Assembly: GCF_000002235.5 (NCBI RefSeq)
Contig: NW_022145611.1
Coordinates: forward strand, 19,838,114-19,902,113
Length of the DNA: 64,000 bases
Source: Strongylocentrotus purpuratus
Taxonomy: Eukaryota; Echinodermata; Echinoidea; Camarodonta; Strongylocentrotidae
Direction: 5' to 3'
The position numbers and the translations under genes were made by a program. Positions 33,479 through 48,400 of the stretch are shown here, in pieces. The stretch's first letter is position 1. Every line of letters begins with the position of its first letter. The notes below the pieces were generated by a model. It made no database searches and had not been told where the DNA came from. It was given only the letters and a program-made list of their open reading frames with translations.

Positions 33479-36400
33479 TTTCAAAAAAGGCACTTTTTGA
33501 GAAAAAAGGCAAGGGGTTAACCCCTCATTTTTGCCAAAATATGAACATTTTCAAAAAGACCTCTTTTCATCTCAGGAAGATGTCTGTGACCTCAATTCCT
33601 CCAAAATATGGTATTGTAGATGATTTCATGAAATTTAGAAAAAGGGCACTTTTTGAGAAAAAAAGCAAGGGGTTAGCCCCTCATTTTTGCCAAAATATGA
33701 ACATTTTCAAAAAGATCTCTTGACCTCTATTCATCCAAAATATGGTATTGTAGATGATTTCATGAAATTTTCAAAAAAGGCAAGGGGTTAGTTAACCCCT
33801 CATTTTTGCCAAAATATGAACATTTTCAAAAAGACCTCTTTTCATCTCAGGAAGATGTCTGTGACCTCTATTCATCCAAAATGTGGTATTGTACTTGATT
33901 TCATGAAATTTTGAAAAAAGCCACTTTTTGAGAAAAAAGGCAAGGGGTTAACCCCTCATTTTTGCCAAAATATGAACATTTTCAAAAAGACCTCTTTTCA
34001 TCTCAGGAAGATGTCTGTGACCTCTATTCATCCAAAATATGGTATTGTAGATGATTTCATGAAATTTTGAAAAAAGCCACTTTTTGAGAAAAAAGGCAAG
34101 GGGTTAACCCCTCATTTTTGCCAAAATATGAACATTTTCAAAAAGACCTCTTTTCATCTCAGGAAGATGTCGTGACCTCAATTCCTCAAAATATGGTATT
34201 GTAGATGATTTCATGAAATTTTCAAAAAAGGCACTTTTTGAGAAAAAAGGCAAGGGGTTAACCCCTCATTTTTGCAAAATATGAACATTTTCAAAAAGAC
34301 CTCTTTTCATCTCAGGAAGATGTCTGTGACCTCAATTCCTCCAAAATATGGTATTGTAGATGATTTCATGAAATTTTGAAAAAAGCCACTTTTTGAGAAA
34401 AAAGGCAAGGGGTTAACCCCTCATTTTCGCAAAAATATGAACATTTTCAAAAAGACCTCTTTTCATCTCAGGAAGATGTGACCTCAATTTCTTCAAAATA
34501 TGGTATTGTAGATGATTTCATGAAATTTTCAAAAAAGGCACTTTTTGAGAAAAAAGGCAAGGGGTTAACCCCTCATTTTTGCCAAAATATGAACATTTTC
34601 AAAAAGACCTCTTTTCATCTCAGGAAGATGTCTGTGACCTCTATTCATCCAAAATATGGTATTGTAGATGATTTCATGAAATTTTGAAAAAAGCTACTTT
34701 TTGAGAAAAAAGGCAAGGGGTTAACCCCTCATTTTTGCCAAAATATGAACATTTTCAAAAAGACCTCTTTTCATCTCAGGAAGATGTCTGTGACCTCTAT
34801 TCATCCAAAATGTGGTATTGTAGATGATTTCATGAAATTTTCAAAAAAGGCACTTTTTGAGAAAAAAGGCAAGGGAGTTAACCCCTCATTTTTGCCAAAA
34901 TATGAACATTTTCAAAAAGACCTCTTTTCATCTCAGGAAGATGTCTGTGACCTCAATTCCTCCAAAATATGGTATTGTAGATGATTTCATGAAATTTAGA
35001 AAAAGGGCACTTTTTGAGAAAAAAAGCAAGGGGTTAGCCCCTAATTTTTGCCAAAATATGAACATTTTCAAAAAGACCTCTTTTCATCTCAGGAAGATGT
35101 CTGTGACCTCTATTCATCCAAAATATGGTATTGTAGATGATTTCATGAAATTTTCAAAAAAGGCACTTTTTGAGAAAAAAGGCAAGGGGTTAACCCCTCA
35201 TTTTTGCAAAAATATGAACATTTTCAAAAAGACCTCTTTTCATCTCAGGAAGATGTCTGTGACCTCAATTCCTCCAAAATATGGTATTGTAGATGATTTC
35301 ATGAAATTTAGAAAAAGGGCACTTTTTGAGAAAAAAAGCAAGGGGTTAGCCCCTAATTTTCGCCAAAATATGAACATTTTCAAAAAGACCTCTTTTCATC
35401 TCAGGAAGATGTCTGTGACCTCTATTCATCCAAAATATGGTATTGTAGATGATTTCATGAAATTTTCAAAAAAGGCACTTTTTGAGAAAAAAGGCAAGGG
35501 GTTAACCCCTCATTTTTGCCAAAATATGAACATTTTCAAAAAGACCTCTTTTCATCTCAGGAAGATGTCTGTGACCTCAATTCCTCCAAAATATGGTATT
35601 GTAGATGATTTCATGAAATTTTGAAAAAAGCCACTTTTTGAGAAAAAAGGCAAGGGGTTAACCCCTCATTTTTGCAAAAATATGAACATTTTCAAAAAGA
35701 CCTCTTTTCATCTCAGGAAGATGTGACCTCAATTTCTTCAAAATATGGTATTGTAGATGATTTCATGAAATTTTCAAAAAAGGCACTTTTTGAGAAAAAA
35801 GGCAAGGGGTTAACCCCTCATTTTTGCCAAAATATGAACATTTTCAAAAAGACCTCTTTTCATCTCAGGAAGATGTCTGTGACCTCTATTCATCTGAAAT
35901 ATGGTATTGTAGATGATTTCATGAAATTTTGAAAAAAGCTACTTTTTGAGAAAAAAGGCAAGGGGTTAACCCCTCATTTTTGCCAAAATATGAACATTTT
36001 CAAAAAGACCTCTTTTCATCTCAGGAAGATGTCTGTGACCTCTATTCATCCAAAATATGGTATTGTAGATGATTTCATGAAATTTTCAAAACAGGCACTT
36101 TTTGAGAAAAAAGGCAAGGGGTTAACCCCTCATTTTTGCCAAAATATGAACATTTTCAAAAAGACCTCTTTTCATCTCAGGAAGATGTCTGTGACCTCTA
36201 TTCATCCAAAATGTGGTATTGTAGATGATTTCATGAAATTTTCAAAAAAGGCACTTTTTGAGAAAAAAGGCAAGGGGTTAACCCCTCATTTTTGCCAAAA
36301 TATGAACATTTTCAAAAAGACCTCTTTTCATCTCAGGAAGATGTCTGTGACCTCAATTCCTCCAAAATATGGTATTGTAGATGATTTCATGAAATTTAGA

Positions 36401-39400
36401 AAAAGGGCACTTTTTGAGAAAAAAAGCAAGGGGTTAGCCCCTAATTTTCGCCAAAATATGAACATTTTCAAAAAGACCTCTTTTCATCTCAGGAAGATGT
36501 CTGTGACCTCTATTCATCCAAAATATGGTATTGTAGATGATTTCATGAAATTTTCAAAAAAGGCACTTTTTGAGAAAAAAGGCAAGGGGTTAGTTAACCC
36601 CTCATTTTTGCCAAAATATGAACATTTTCAAAAAGACCTCTTTTCATCTCAGGAAGATGTCTGTGACCTCTATTCATCCAAAATGTGGTATTGTAGATGA
36701 TTTCATGAAATTTTGAAAAAAGCCACTTTTTGAGAAAAAAGGCAAGGGGTTAACCCCTCATTTTTGCCAAAATATGAACATTTTCAAAAAGACCTCTTTT
36801 CATCTCAGGAAGATGTCTGTGACCTCTATTCATCCAAAATATGGTATTGTAGATGATTTCATGAAATTTTCAAAAAAGGCACTTTTTGAGAAAAAAGGCA
36901 AGGGGTTAGTTAACCCCTCATTTTTGCAAAAATATGAACATTTTCAAAAAGACCTCTTTTCATCTCAGGAAGATGTCTGTGACCTCTATTCATCCTAAAT
37001 ATGGTATTGTAGATGATTTCATGAAATTTTGAGAAAAGCCACTTTTTGAGAAAAAAGGCAAGGGGTTAACCCCTTATTTTTGCCAAAATATGAACATTTT
37101 CAAAAAGACCTCTTTTCATCTCAGGAAGATGTCTGTGACCTCTTTTCATCTCAGGAAGATGTCTGTGACCTCTATTCATCCAAAATATGGTATTGTAGAT
37201 GATTTCATGAAATTTTCAAAAAAGGCACTTTTTGAGAAAAAAGGCAAGGGGTTAACCCCTCATTTTTGCCAAAATATGAACATTTTCAAAAAGACCTCTT
37301 TTCATCTCAGGAAGATGTCTGTGACCTCTATTCATCCAAAATATGGTATTGTAGATGATTTCATGAAATTTTGAAAAAAGCCACTTTTTGAGAAAAAAGG
37401 CAAGGGGTTAACCCCTCATTTTTGCCAAAATATGAACATTTTCAAAAAGACCTCTTTTCATCTCAGGAAGATGTCTGTGACCTCTTTTCATCTCAGGAAG
37501 ATGTCTGTGACCTCTATTCATCCAAAATATGGTATTGTAGATGATTTCATGAAATTTTCAAAAAAGGCACTTTTTGAGAAAAAAGGCAAGGGGTTAACCC
37601 CTCATTTTTGCCAAAATATGAACATTTTCAAAAAGACCTCTTTTCATCTCAGGAAGATGTCTGTGACCTCTATTCATCCAAAATATGGTATTGTAGATGA
37701 TTTCATGAAATTTTGAAAAAGCCACTTTTTGAGAAAAAAGGCAAGGGGTTAACCCCTCATTTTTGCCAAAATATGAACATTTTCAAAAAGACCTCTTTTC
37801 ATCTCAGGAAGATGTCTGTGACCTCTATTCATCCAAAATATGGTATTGTAGATGATTTCATGAAATTTTGAAAAAAGACCACTTTTTGAGAAAAAAGGCA
37901 AGGGGTTAACCCCTCATTTTTGCCAAAATATGAACATTTTCAAAAAGACCTCTTTTCATCTCAGGAAGATGTCTGTGACCTCTATTCATCCAAAATATGG
38001 TATTGTAGATGATTTCATGAAATTTTGAAAAAAGCCACTTTTTGAGAAAAAAGGCAAGGGGTTAACCCCTCATTTTTGCCAAAATATGAACATTTTCAAA
38101 AAGACCTCTTTTCATCTCAGGAAGATGTCTGTGACCTCTATTCATCCAAAATATGGTATTGTAGATGATTTCATGAAATTTTGAAAAAAGCCACTTTTTG
38201 AGAAAAAAGGCAAGGGGTTAACCCCTCATTTTTGCCAAAATATGAACATTTTCAAAAAGACCTCTTTTCATCTCAGGAAGATGTCTGTGACCTCTATTCA
38301 TCCAAAATATGGTATTGTAGATGATTTCATGAAATTTTGAAAAAAGCCACTTTTTGAGAAAAAAGGCAAGGGGTTAACCCCTCATTTTTGCCAAAATATG
38401 AACATTTTCAAAAAGACCTCTTTTCATCTCAGGAAGATGTCTGTGACCTCATCTCAGGAAGATGTCTGTGACCTCTATTCATCCAAATATGGTATTGTAG
38501 ATGATTTCATGAAATTTTCAAAAAAGGCACTTTTTGAGAAAAAAGGCAAGGGGTTAACCCCTCATTTTTGCCAAAATATGAACATTTTCAAAAAGACCTC
38601 TTTTCATCTCAGGAAGATGTCTGTGACCTCTATTCATCCAAAATATGGTATTGTAGATGATTTCATGAAATTTTGAAAAAGGCACTTTTTGAGAAAAAAG
38701 GCAAGGGGTTAACCCCTCATTTTTGCCAAAATATGAACATTTTCAAAAAGACCTCTTTTCATCTCAGGAAGATGTCTGTGACCTCTATTCATCCAAAATA
38801 TGGTATTGTAGATGATTTCATGAAATTTTGAAAAAAGGCACTTTTTGAGAAAAAAGGCAAGGGGTTAACCCCTCATTTTTGCCAAAATATGAACATTTTC
38901 AAAAAGACCTCTTTTCATCTCAGGAAGATGTCTGTGACCTCTATTCATCCAAAATATGGTATTGTAGATGATTTCATGAAATTTTGAAAAAAGCCACTTT
39001 TTGAGAAAAAAGGCAAGGGGTTAACCCCTCATTTTTGCCAAAATATGAACATTTTCAAAAAGACCTCTTTTCATCTCAGGAAGATGTCTGTGACCTCTAT
39101 TCATCCAAAATATGGTATTGTAGATGATTTCATGAAATTTTCAAAAAAGGCACTTTTTGAGAAAAAAGGCAAGGGGTTAGTTAACCCCTCATTTTTGCAA
39201 AAATATGAACATTTTCAAAAAGACCTCTTTTCATCTCAGGAAGATGTCTGTGACCTCTATTCATCCAAAATATGGTATTGTAGATGATTTCATGAAATTT
39301 TGAGAAAAGCCACTTTTTGAGAAAAAAGGCAAGGGGTTAACCCCTCATTTTTGCCAAAATATGAACATTTTCAAAAAGACCTCTTTTCATCTCAGGAAGA

Positions 39401-42400
39401 TGTCTGTGACCTCTTTTCATCTCAGGAAGATGTCTGTGACCTCTATTCATCCAAAATATGGTATTGTAGATGATTTCATGAAATTTTCAAAAAAGGCACT
39501 TTTTGAGAAAAAAGGCAAGGGGTTAACCCCTCATTTTTGCCAAAATATGAACATTTTCAAAAAGACCTCTTTTCATCTCAGGAAGATGTCTGTGACCTCT
39601 ATTCATCCAAAATATGGTATTGTAGATGATTTCATGAAATTTAGAAAAAGGGCACTTTTTGAGAAAAAAGGCAAGGGGTTAACCCCTCATTTTTGCCAAA
39701 ATATGAACATTTTCAAAAAGACCTCTTTTCATCTCAGGAAGATGTCTGTGACCTCTATTCATCCAAAATATGGTATTGTAGATGATTTCATGAAATTTTC
39801 AAAAAAGGCACTTTTTGAGAAAAAAGGCAAGGGGTTAACCCCTCATTTTTGCCAAAATATGAACATTTTCAAAAAGACCTCTTTTCATCTCAGGAAGATG
39901 TCTGTGACCTCTATTCATCCAAAATATGGTATTGTAGATGATTTCATGAAATTTTGAAAAAAGCCACTTTTTGAGAAAAAAGGCAAGGGGTTAACCCCTC
40001 ATTTTTGCCAAAATATGAACATTTTCAAAAAGACCTCTTTTCATCTCAGGAAGATGTCTGTGACCTCTATTCATCCAAAATATGGTATTGTAGATGATTT
40101 CATGAAATTTTCAAAAAAGGCACTTTTGAGAAAAAAGGCAAGGGGTTAGTTAACCCCTCATTTTTGCCAAAATATGAACATTTTCAAAAAGACCTCTTTT
40201 CATCTCAGGAAGATGTCTGTGACCTCTATTCATCAAAATATGGTATTGTAGATGATTTCATGAAATTTTCAAAAAAGGCAAGGGGTTAACCCCTCATTTT
40301 TGCCAAAATATGAACATTTTCAAAAAGACCTCTTTTCATCTCAGGAAGATGTCTGTGACCTCTATTCATCCAAAATATGGTATTGTAGATGATTTCATGA
40401 AATTTTCAAAAAAGGCACTTTTTGAGAAAAAAGGCAAGGGGTTAACCCCTCATTTTTGCCAAAATATGAACATTTTCAAAAAGACCTCTTTTCATCTCAG
40501 GAAGATGTCTGTGACCTCTATTCATCCAAAATATGGTATTGTAGATGATTTCATGAAATTTTGAAAAAAGCCACTTTTTGAGAAAAAAGGCAAGGGGTTA
40601 ACCCCTCATTTTTGCCAAAATATGAACATTTTCAAAAAGACCTCTTTTCATCTCAGGAAGATGTCTGTGACCTCTATTCATCCAAAATATGGTATTGTAG
40701 ATGATTTCATGAAATTTTCAAAAAAGGCACTTTTTGAGAAAAAAGGCAAGGGGTTAACCCCTCATTTTTGCCAAAATATGAACATTTTCAAAAAGACCTC
40801 TTTTCATCTCAGGAAGATGTCTGTGACCTCTATTCATCCAAAATATGGTATTGTAGATGATTTCATGAAATTTTCAAAAAAGGCACTTTTTGAGAAAAAA
40901 GGCAAGGGGTTAACCCCTCATTTTTGCCAAAATATGAACATTTTCAAAAAGACCTCTTTTCATCTCAGGAAGATGTCTGTGACCTCTATTCATCCAAAAT
41001 ATGGTATTGTAGATGATTTCATGAAATTTTGAAAAAAGGCACTTTTTGAGAAAAAAGGCAAGGGGTTAACCCCTCATTTTTGCCAAAATATGAACATTTT
41101 CAAAAAGACCTCTTTTCATCTCAGGAAGATGTCTGTGACCTCTATTCATCCAAAATATGGTATTGTAGATGATTTCATGAAATTTTGAAAAAAGGCACTT
41201 TTTGAGAAAAAAGGCAAGGGGTTAACCCCTCATTTTTGCCAAAATATGAACATTTTCAAAAAGACCTCTTTTCATCTCAGGAAGATGTCTGTGACCTCTA
41301 TTCATCCAAAATATGGTATTGTAGATGATTTCATGAAATTTTGAAAAAAGCCACTTTTTGAGAAAAAAGGCAAGGGGTTAACCCCTCATTTTTGCCAAAA
41401 TATGAACATTTTCAAAAAGACCTCTTTTCATCTCAGGAAGATGTCTGTGACCTCTATTCATCCAAAATATGGTATTGTAGATGATTTCATGAAATTTTCA
41501 AAAAAGGCACTTTTTGAGAAAAAAGGCAAGGGGTTAACCCCTCATTTTTGCCAAAATATGAACATTTTCAAAAAGACCTCTTTTCATCTCAGGAAGATGT
41601 CTGTGACCTCTATTCATCCAAAATATGGTATTGTAGATGATTTCATGAAATTTTGAAAAAAGCCACTTTTTGAGAAAAAAGGCAAGGGGTTAACCCCTCA
41701 TTTTTGCCAAAATATGAACATTTTCAAAAAGACCTCTTTTCATCTCAGGAAGATGTCTGTGACCTCTTTTCATCTCAAAGATGTCTGTGACCTCTATTCA
41801 TCCAAATATGGTATTGTAGATGATTTCATGAAATTTTCAAAAAAGGCACTTTTTGAGAAAAAAGGCAAGGGGTTAACCCCTCATTTTTGCCAAAATATGA
41901 ACATTTTCAAAAAGACCTCTTTTCATCTCAGGAAGATGTCTGTGACCTCTATTCATCCAAAATATGGTATTGTAGATGATTTCATGAAATTTTGAAAAAA
42001 GCCACTTTTTGAGAAAAAAGGCAAGGGGTTAACCCCTCATTTTTGCCAAAATATGAACATTTTCAAAAAGACCTCTTTTCATCTCAGGAAGATGTCTGTG
42101 ACCTCTTTCATCTCAGGAAGATGTCTGTGACCTCTATTCATCCAAAATATGGTATTGTAGATGATTTCATGAAATTTTCAAAAAAGGCACTTTTTGAGAA
42201 AAAAGGCAAGGGGTTAACCCCTCATTTTTGCCAAAATATGAACATTTTCAAAAAGACCTCTTTTCATCTCAGGAAGATGTCTGTGACCTCAATTCATCCA
42301 AAATATGGTATTGTAGATGATTTCATGAAATTTTCAAAAAAGGCAAGGGGTTAACCCCTCATTTTTGCCAAAATATGAACATTTTCAAAAAGACCTCTTT

Positions 42401-45400
42401 TCATCTCAGGAAGATGTCTGTGACCTCTATTCATCCAAAATATGGTATTGTAGATGATTTCATGAAATTTTCAAAAAAGGCACTTTTTGAGAAAAAAGGC
42501 AAGGGGTTAACCCCTCATTTTTGCCAAAATATGAACATTTTCAAAAAGACCTCTTTTCATCTCAGGAAGATGTCTGTGACCTCTATTCATCCAAAATATG
42601 GTATTGTAGATGATTTCATGAAATTTTCAAAAAAGGCACTTTTTGAGAAAAAAGGCAAGGGGTTAACCCCTCATTTTTGCCAAAATATGAACATTTTCAA
42701 AAAGACCTCTTTTCATCTCAGGAAGATGTCTGTGACCTCTATTCATCCAAAATATGGTATTGTAGATGATTTCATGAAATTTTCAAAAAAGGCACTTTTT
42801 GAGAAAAAAGGCAAGGGGTTAACCCCTCATTTTTGCCAAAATATGAACATTTTCAAAAAGACCTCTTTTCATCTCAGGAAGATGTCTGTGACCTCTATTC
42901 ATCCAAAATATGGTATTGTAGATGATTTCATGAAATTTAGAAAAAGGGCACTTTTTGAGAAAAAAGGCAAGGGGTTAACCCCTCATTTTTGCCAAAATAT
43001 GAACATTTTCAAAAAGATCTCTTGACCTCTATTCATCCAAAATATGGTATTGTAGATGATTTCATGAAATTTTCAAAAAAGGCAAGGGGTTAACCCCTCA
43101 TTTTTGCCAAAATATGAACATTTTCAAAAAGACCTCTTTTCATCTCAGGAAGATGTCTGTGACCTCTATTCATCCAAAATATGGTATTGTAGATGATTTC
43201 ATGAAATTTTGAAAAAAGCCACTTTTTGAGAAAAAAGGCAAGGGGTTAACCCCTCATTTTTGCCAAAATATGAACATTTTCAAAAAGACCTCTTTTCATC
43301 TCAGGAAGATGTCTGTGACCTCTATTCATCCAAAATATGGTATTGTAGATGATTTCATGAAATTTTGAAAAAAGGCACTTTTTGAGAAAAAAGGCAAGGG
43401 GTTAACCCCTCATTTTTGCCAAAATATGAACATTTTCAAAAAGACCTCTTTTCATCTCAGGAAGATGTCTGTGACCTCTATTCATTCAAAATATGGTATT
43501 GTAGATGATTTCATGAAATTTTCAAAAAAGGCACTTTTTGAGAAAAAAGGCAAGGGGTTAACCCCTCATTTTTGCCAAAATATGAACATTTTCAAAAAGA
43601 CCTCTTTTCATCTCAGGAAGATGTCTGTGACCTCTATTCATCCAAAATATGGTATTGTAGATGATTTCATGAAATTTTGAAAAAAGCACTTTTTGAGAAA
43701 AAAGGCAAGGGGTTAACCCCTCATTTTTGCCAAAATATGAACATTTTCAAAAAGACCTCTTTTCATCTCAGGAAGATGTGACCTCTATTCATCAAAATAT
43801 GGTATTGTAGATGATTTCATGAAATTTTCAAAAAAGGCACTTTTTGAGAAAAAAGGCAAGGGGTTAACCCCTCATTTTTGCCAAAATATGAACATTTTCA
43901 AAAAGACCTCTTTTCATCTCAGGAAGATGTCTGTGACCTCTATTCATCCAAAATATGGTATTGTAGATGATTTCATGAAATTTTGAAAAAAGGCACTTTT
44001 TGAGAAAAAAGGCAAGGGGTTAACCCCTCATTTTTGCCAAAATATGAACATTTTCAAAAAGACCTCTTTTCATCTCAGGAAGATGTCTGTGACCTCTATT
44101 CATCCAAAATATGGTATTGTAGATGATTTCATGAAATTTTCAAAAAAGGCACTTTTTGAGAAAAAAGGCAAGGGGTTAACCCCTCATTTTTGCCAAAATA
44201 TGAACATTTTCAAAAAGACCTCTTTTCATCTCAGGAAGATGTCTGTGACCTCTATTCATCCAAAATATGGTATTGTAGATGATTTCATGAAATTTAGAAA
44301 AAGGCACTTTTTGAGAAAAAAGGCAAGGGGTTAACCCCTCATTTTTGCCAAAATATGAACATTTTCAAAAAGACCTCTTTTCATCTCAGGAAGATGTCTG
44401 TGACCTCTATTCATCCAAAATATGGTATTGTAGATGATTTCATGAAATTTTCAAAAAAGGCACTTTTTGAGAAAAAAGGCAAGGGGTTAACCCCTCATTT
44501 TTGCCAAAATATGAACATTTTCAAAAAGACCTCTTTTCATCTCAGGAAGATGTCTGTGACCTCATTCATCCAAAATATGGTATTGTAGATGATTTCATGA
44601 AATTTAGAAAAAGGGCACTTTTTGAGAAAAAAGGCAAGGGGTTAACCCCTCATTTTTGCCAAAATATGAACATTTTCAAAAAGACCTCTTTTCATCTCAG
44701 GAAGATGTCTGTGACCTCTATTCATCCAAAATATGGTATTGTAGATGATTTCATGAAATTTTCAAAAAAGGCACTTTTTGAGAAAAAAGGCAAGGGGTTA
44801 ACCCCTCATTTTTGCCAAAATATGAACATTTTCAAAAAGACCTCTTTTCATCTCAGGAAGATGTCTGTGACCTCTATTCATCCAAAATATGGTATTGTAG
44901 ATGATTTCATGAAATTTTGAAAAAAGGCACTTTTTGAGAAAAAAGGCAAGGGGTTAACCCCTCATTTTTGCCAAAATATGAACATTTTCAAAAAGACCTC
45001 TTTTCATCTCAGGAAGATGTGACCTCTATTCATCCAAAATATGGTATTGTAGATGATTTCATGAAATTTTCAAAAAAGGCACTTTTTGAGAAAAAAGGCA
45101 AGGGGTTAACCCCTCATTTTTGCCAAAATATGAACATTTTCAAAAAGACCTCTTTTCATCTCAGGAAGATGTCTGTGACCTCTATTCATCCAAAATATGG
45201 TATTGTAGATGATTTCATGAAATTTTCAAAAAAGGCACTTTTTGAGAAAAAAGGCAAGGGGTTAACCCCTCATTTTTGCCAAAATATGAACATTTTCAAA
45301 AAGACCTCTTTTCATCTCAGGAAGATGTCTGTGACCTCTATTCATCCAAAATATGGTATTGTAGATGATTTCATGAAATTTTCAAAAAAGGCACTTTTTG

Positions 45401-48400
45401 AGAAAAAAGGCAAGGGGTTAACCCCTCATTTTTGCCAAAATATGAACATTTTCAAAAAGACCTCTTTTCATCTCAGGAAGATGTCTGTGACCTCTATTCA
45501 TCCAAAATATGGTATTGTAGATGATTTCATGAAATTTAGAAAAAGGGCACTTTTTGAGAAAAAAGCAAGGGGTTAACCCCTCATTTTTGCCAAAATATGA
45601 ACATTTTCAAAAAGACCTCTTTTCATCTCAGGAAGATGTCTGTGACCTCTATTCATCCAAAATATGGTATTGTAGATGATTTCATGAAATTTTCAAAAAA
45701 GGCACTTTTTGAGAAAAAAGGCAAGGGGTTAACCCCTCATTTTTGCCAAAATATGAACATTTTCAAAAAGACCTCTTTTCATCTCAGGAAGATGTCTGTG
45801 ACCTCTATTCATCCAAAATATGGTATTGTAGATGATTTCATGAAATTTTGAAAAAAGGCACTTTTTGAGAAAAAAGGCAAGGGGTTAACCCCTCATTTTT
45901 GCCAAAATATGAACATTTTCAAAAAGACCTCTTTTCATCTCAGGAAGATGTCTGTGACCTCTATTCATCCAAAATATGGTATTGTAGATGATTTCATGAA
46001 ATTTTCAAAAAAGGCACTTTTTGAGAAAAAAGGCAAGGGGTTAACCCCTCATTTTTGCCAAAATATGAACATTTTCAAAAAGACCTCTTTTCATCTCAGG
46101 AAGATGTCTGTGACCTCTATTCATCCAAAATATGGTATTGTAGATGATTTCATGAAATTTTGAAAAAAGGCACTTTTTGAGAAAAAAGGCAAGGGGTTAA
46201 CCCCTCATTTTTGCCAAAATATGAACATTTTCAAAAAGACCTCTTTTCATCTCAGGAAGATGTCTGTGACCTCTTTTCATCTCAGGAAGATGTCTGTGAC
46301 CTCTATTCATCCAAAATATGGTATTGTAGATGATTTCATGAAATTTTCAAAAAAGGCACTTTTTGAGAAAAAAGGCAAGGGGTTAACCCCTCATTTTTGC
46401 CAAAATATGAACATTTTCAAAAAGACCTCTTTTCATCTCAGGAAGATGTCTGTGACCTCTATTCATCCAAAATATGGTATTGTAGATGATTTCATGAAAT
46501 TTTGAAAAAAGCCACTTTTTGAGAAAAAAGGCAAGGGGTTAACCCCTCATTTTTGCCAAAATATGAACATTTTCAAAAAGACCTCTTTTCATCTCAGGAA
46601 GATGTCTGTGACCTCTTTTCATCTCAGGAAGATGTCTGTGACCTCTATTCATCCAAAATATGGTATTGTAGATGATTTCATGAAATTTTCAAAAAAGGCA
46701 CTTTTTGAGAAAAAAGGCAAGGGGTTAACCCCTCATTTTTGCCAAAATATGAACATTTTCAAAAAGACCTCTTTTCATCTCAGGAAGATGTCTGTGACCT
46801 CTATTCATCCAAAATATGGTATTGTAGATGATTTCATGAAATTTTGAAAAAAGGCACTTTTTGAGAAAAAAGGCAAGGGGTTAACCCCTCATTTTTGCCA
46901 AAATATGAACATTTTCAAAAAGACCTCTTTTCATCTCAGGAAGATGTCTGTGACCTCTATTCATCCAAAATATGGTATTGTAGATGATTTCATGAAATTT
47001 TGAAAAAAGGCAAGGGCAAGTTAACCCCTCATTTTTGCCAAAATATGAACATTTTCAAAAAGATCTCTTGACCTCTATTCATCCAAAATATGGTATTGTA
47101 GATGATTTCATGAAATTTTCAAAAAAGGCAAGGGTTAGTTAACCCCTCATTTTTGCCAAAATATGAACATTTTCAAAAAGACCTCTTTTCATCTCAGGAA
47201 GATGTCTGTGACCTCTATTCATCCAAAATATGGTATTGTAGATGATTTCATGAAATTTTGAAAAAAGCCACTTTTTGAGAAAAAAGGCAAGGGGTTAACC
47301 CCTCATTTTTGCCAAAATATGAACATTTTCAAAAAGACCTCTTTTCATCTCAGGAAGATGTCTGTGACCTCTATTCATCCAAAATATGGTATTGTAGATG
47401 ATTTCATGAAATTTTGAAAAAAGGCACTTTTTGAGAAAAAAGGCAAGGGGTTAACCCCTCATTTTTGCCAAAATATGAACATTTTCAAAAAGACCTCTTT
47501 TCATCTCAGGAAGATGTCTGTGACCTCTATTCATCCAAAATATGGTATTGTAGATGATTTCATGAAATTTTGAAAAAAGGCACTTTTTGAGAAAAAAGGC
47601 AAGGGGTTAACCCCTCATTTTTGCCAAAATATGAACATTTTCAAAAAGACCTCTTTTCATCTCAGGAAGATGTCTGTGACCTCTATTCATCCAAAATATG
47701 GTATTGTAGATGATTTCATGAAATTTTCAAAAAAGGCACTTTTTGAGAAAAAAGGCAAGGGGTTAACCCCTCATTTTTGCCAAAATATGAACATTTTCAA
47801 AAAGACCTCTTTTCATCTCAGGAAGATGTCTGTGACCTCTATTCATCCAAAATATGGTATTGTAGATGATTTCATGAAATTTTGAAAAAAGCACTTTTTG
47901 AGAAAAAAGGCAAGGGGTTAACCCCTCATTTTTGCCAAAATATGAACATTTTCAAAAAGACCTCTTTTCATCTCAGGAAGATGTCTGTGACCTCTTTTCA
48001 TCTCAGGAAGATGTCTGTGACCTCTATTCATCCAAAATATGGTATTGTAGATGATTTCATGAAATTTTCAAAAAAGGCACTTTTTGAGAAAAAAGGCAAG
48101 GGGTTAACCCCTCATTTTTGCCAAAATATGAACATTTTCAAAAAGACCTCTTTTCATCTCAGGAAGATGTCTGTGACCTCTATTCATCCAAAATATGGTA
48201 TTGTAGATGATTTCATGAAATTTTGAAAAAAGCCACTTTTTGAGAAAAAAGGCAAGGGGTTAACCCCTCATTTTTGCCAAAATATGAACATTTTCAAAAA
48301 GACCTCTTTTCATCTCAGGAAGATGTCTGTGACCTCTTTTCATCTCAGGAAGATGTCTGTGACCTCTATTCATCCAAAATATGGTATTGTAGATGATTTC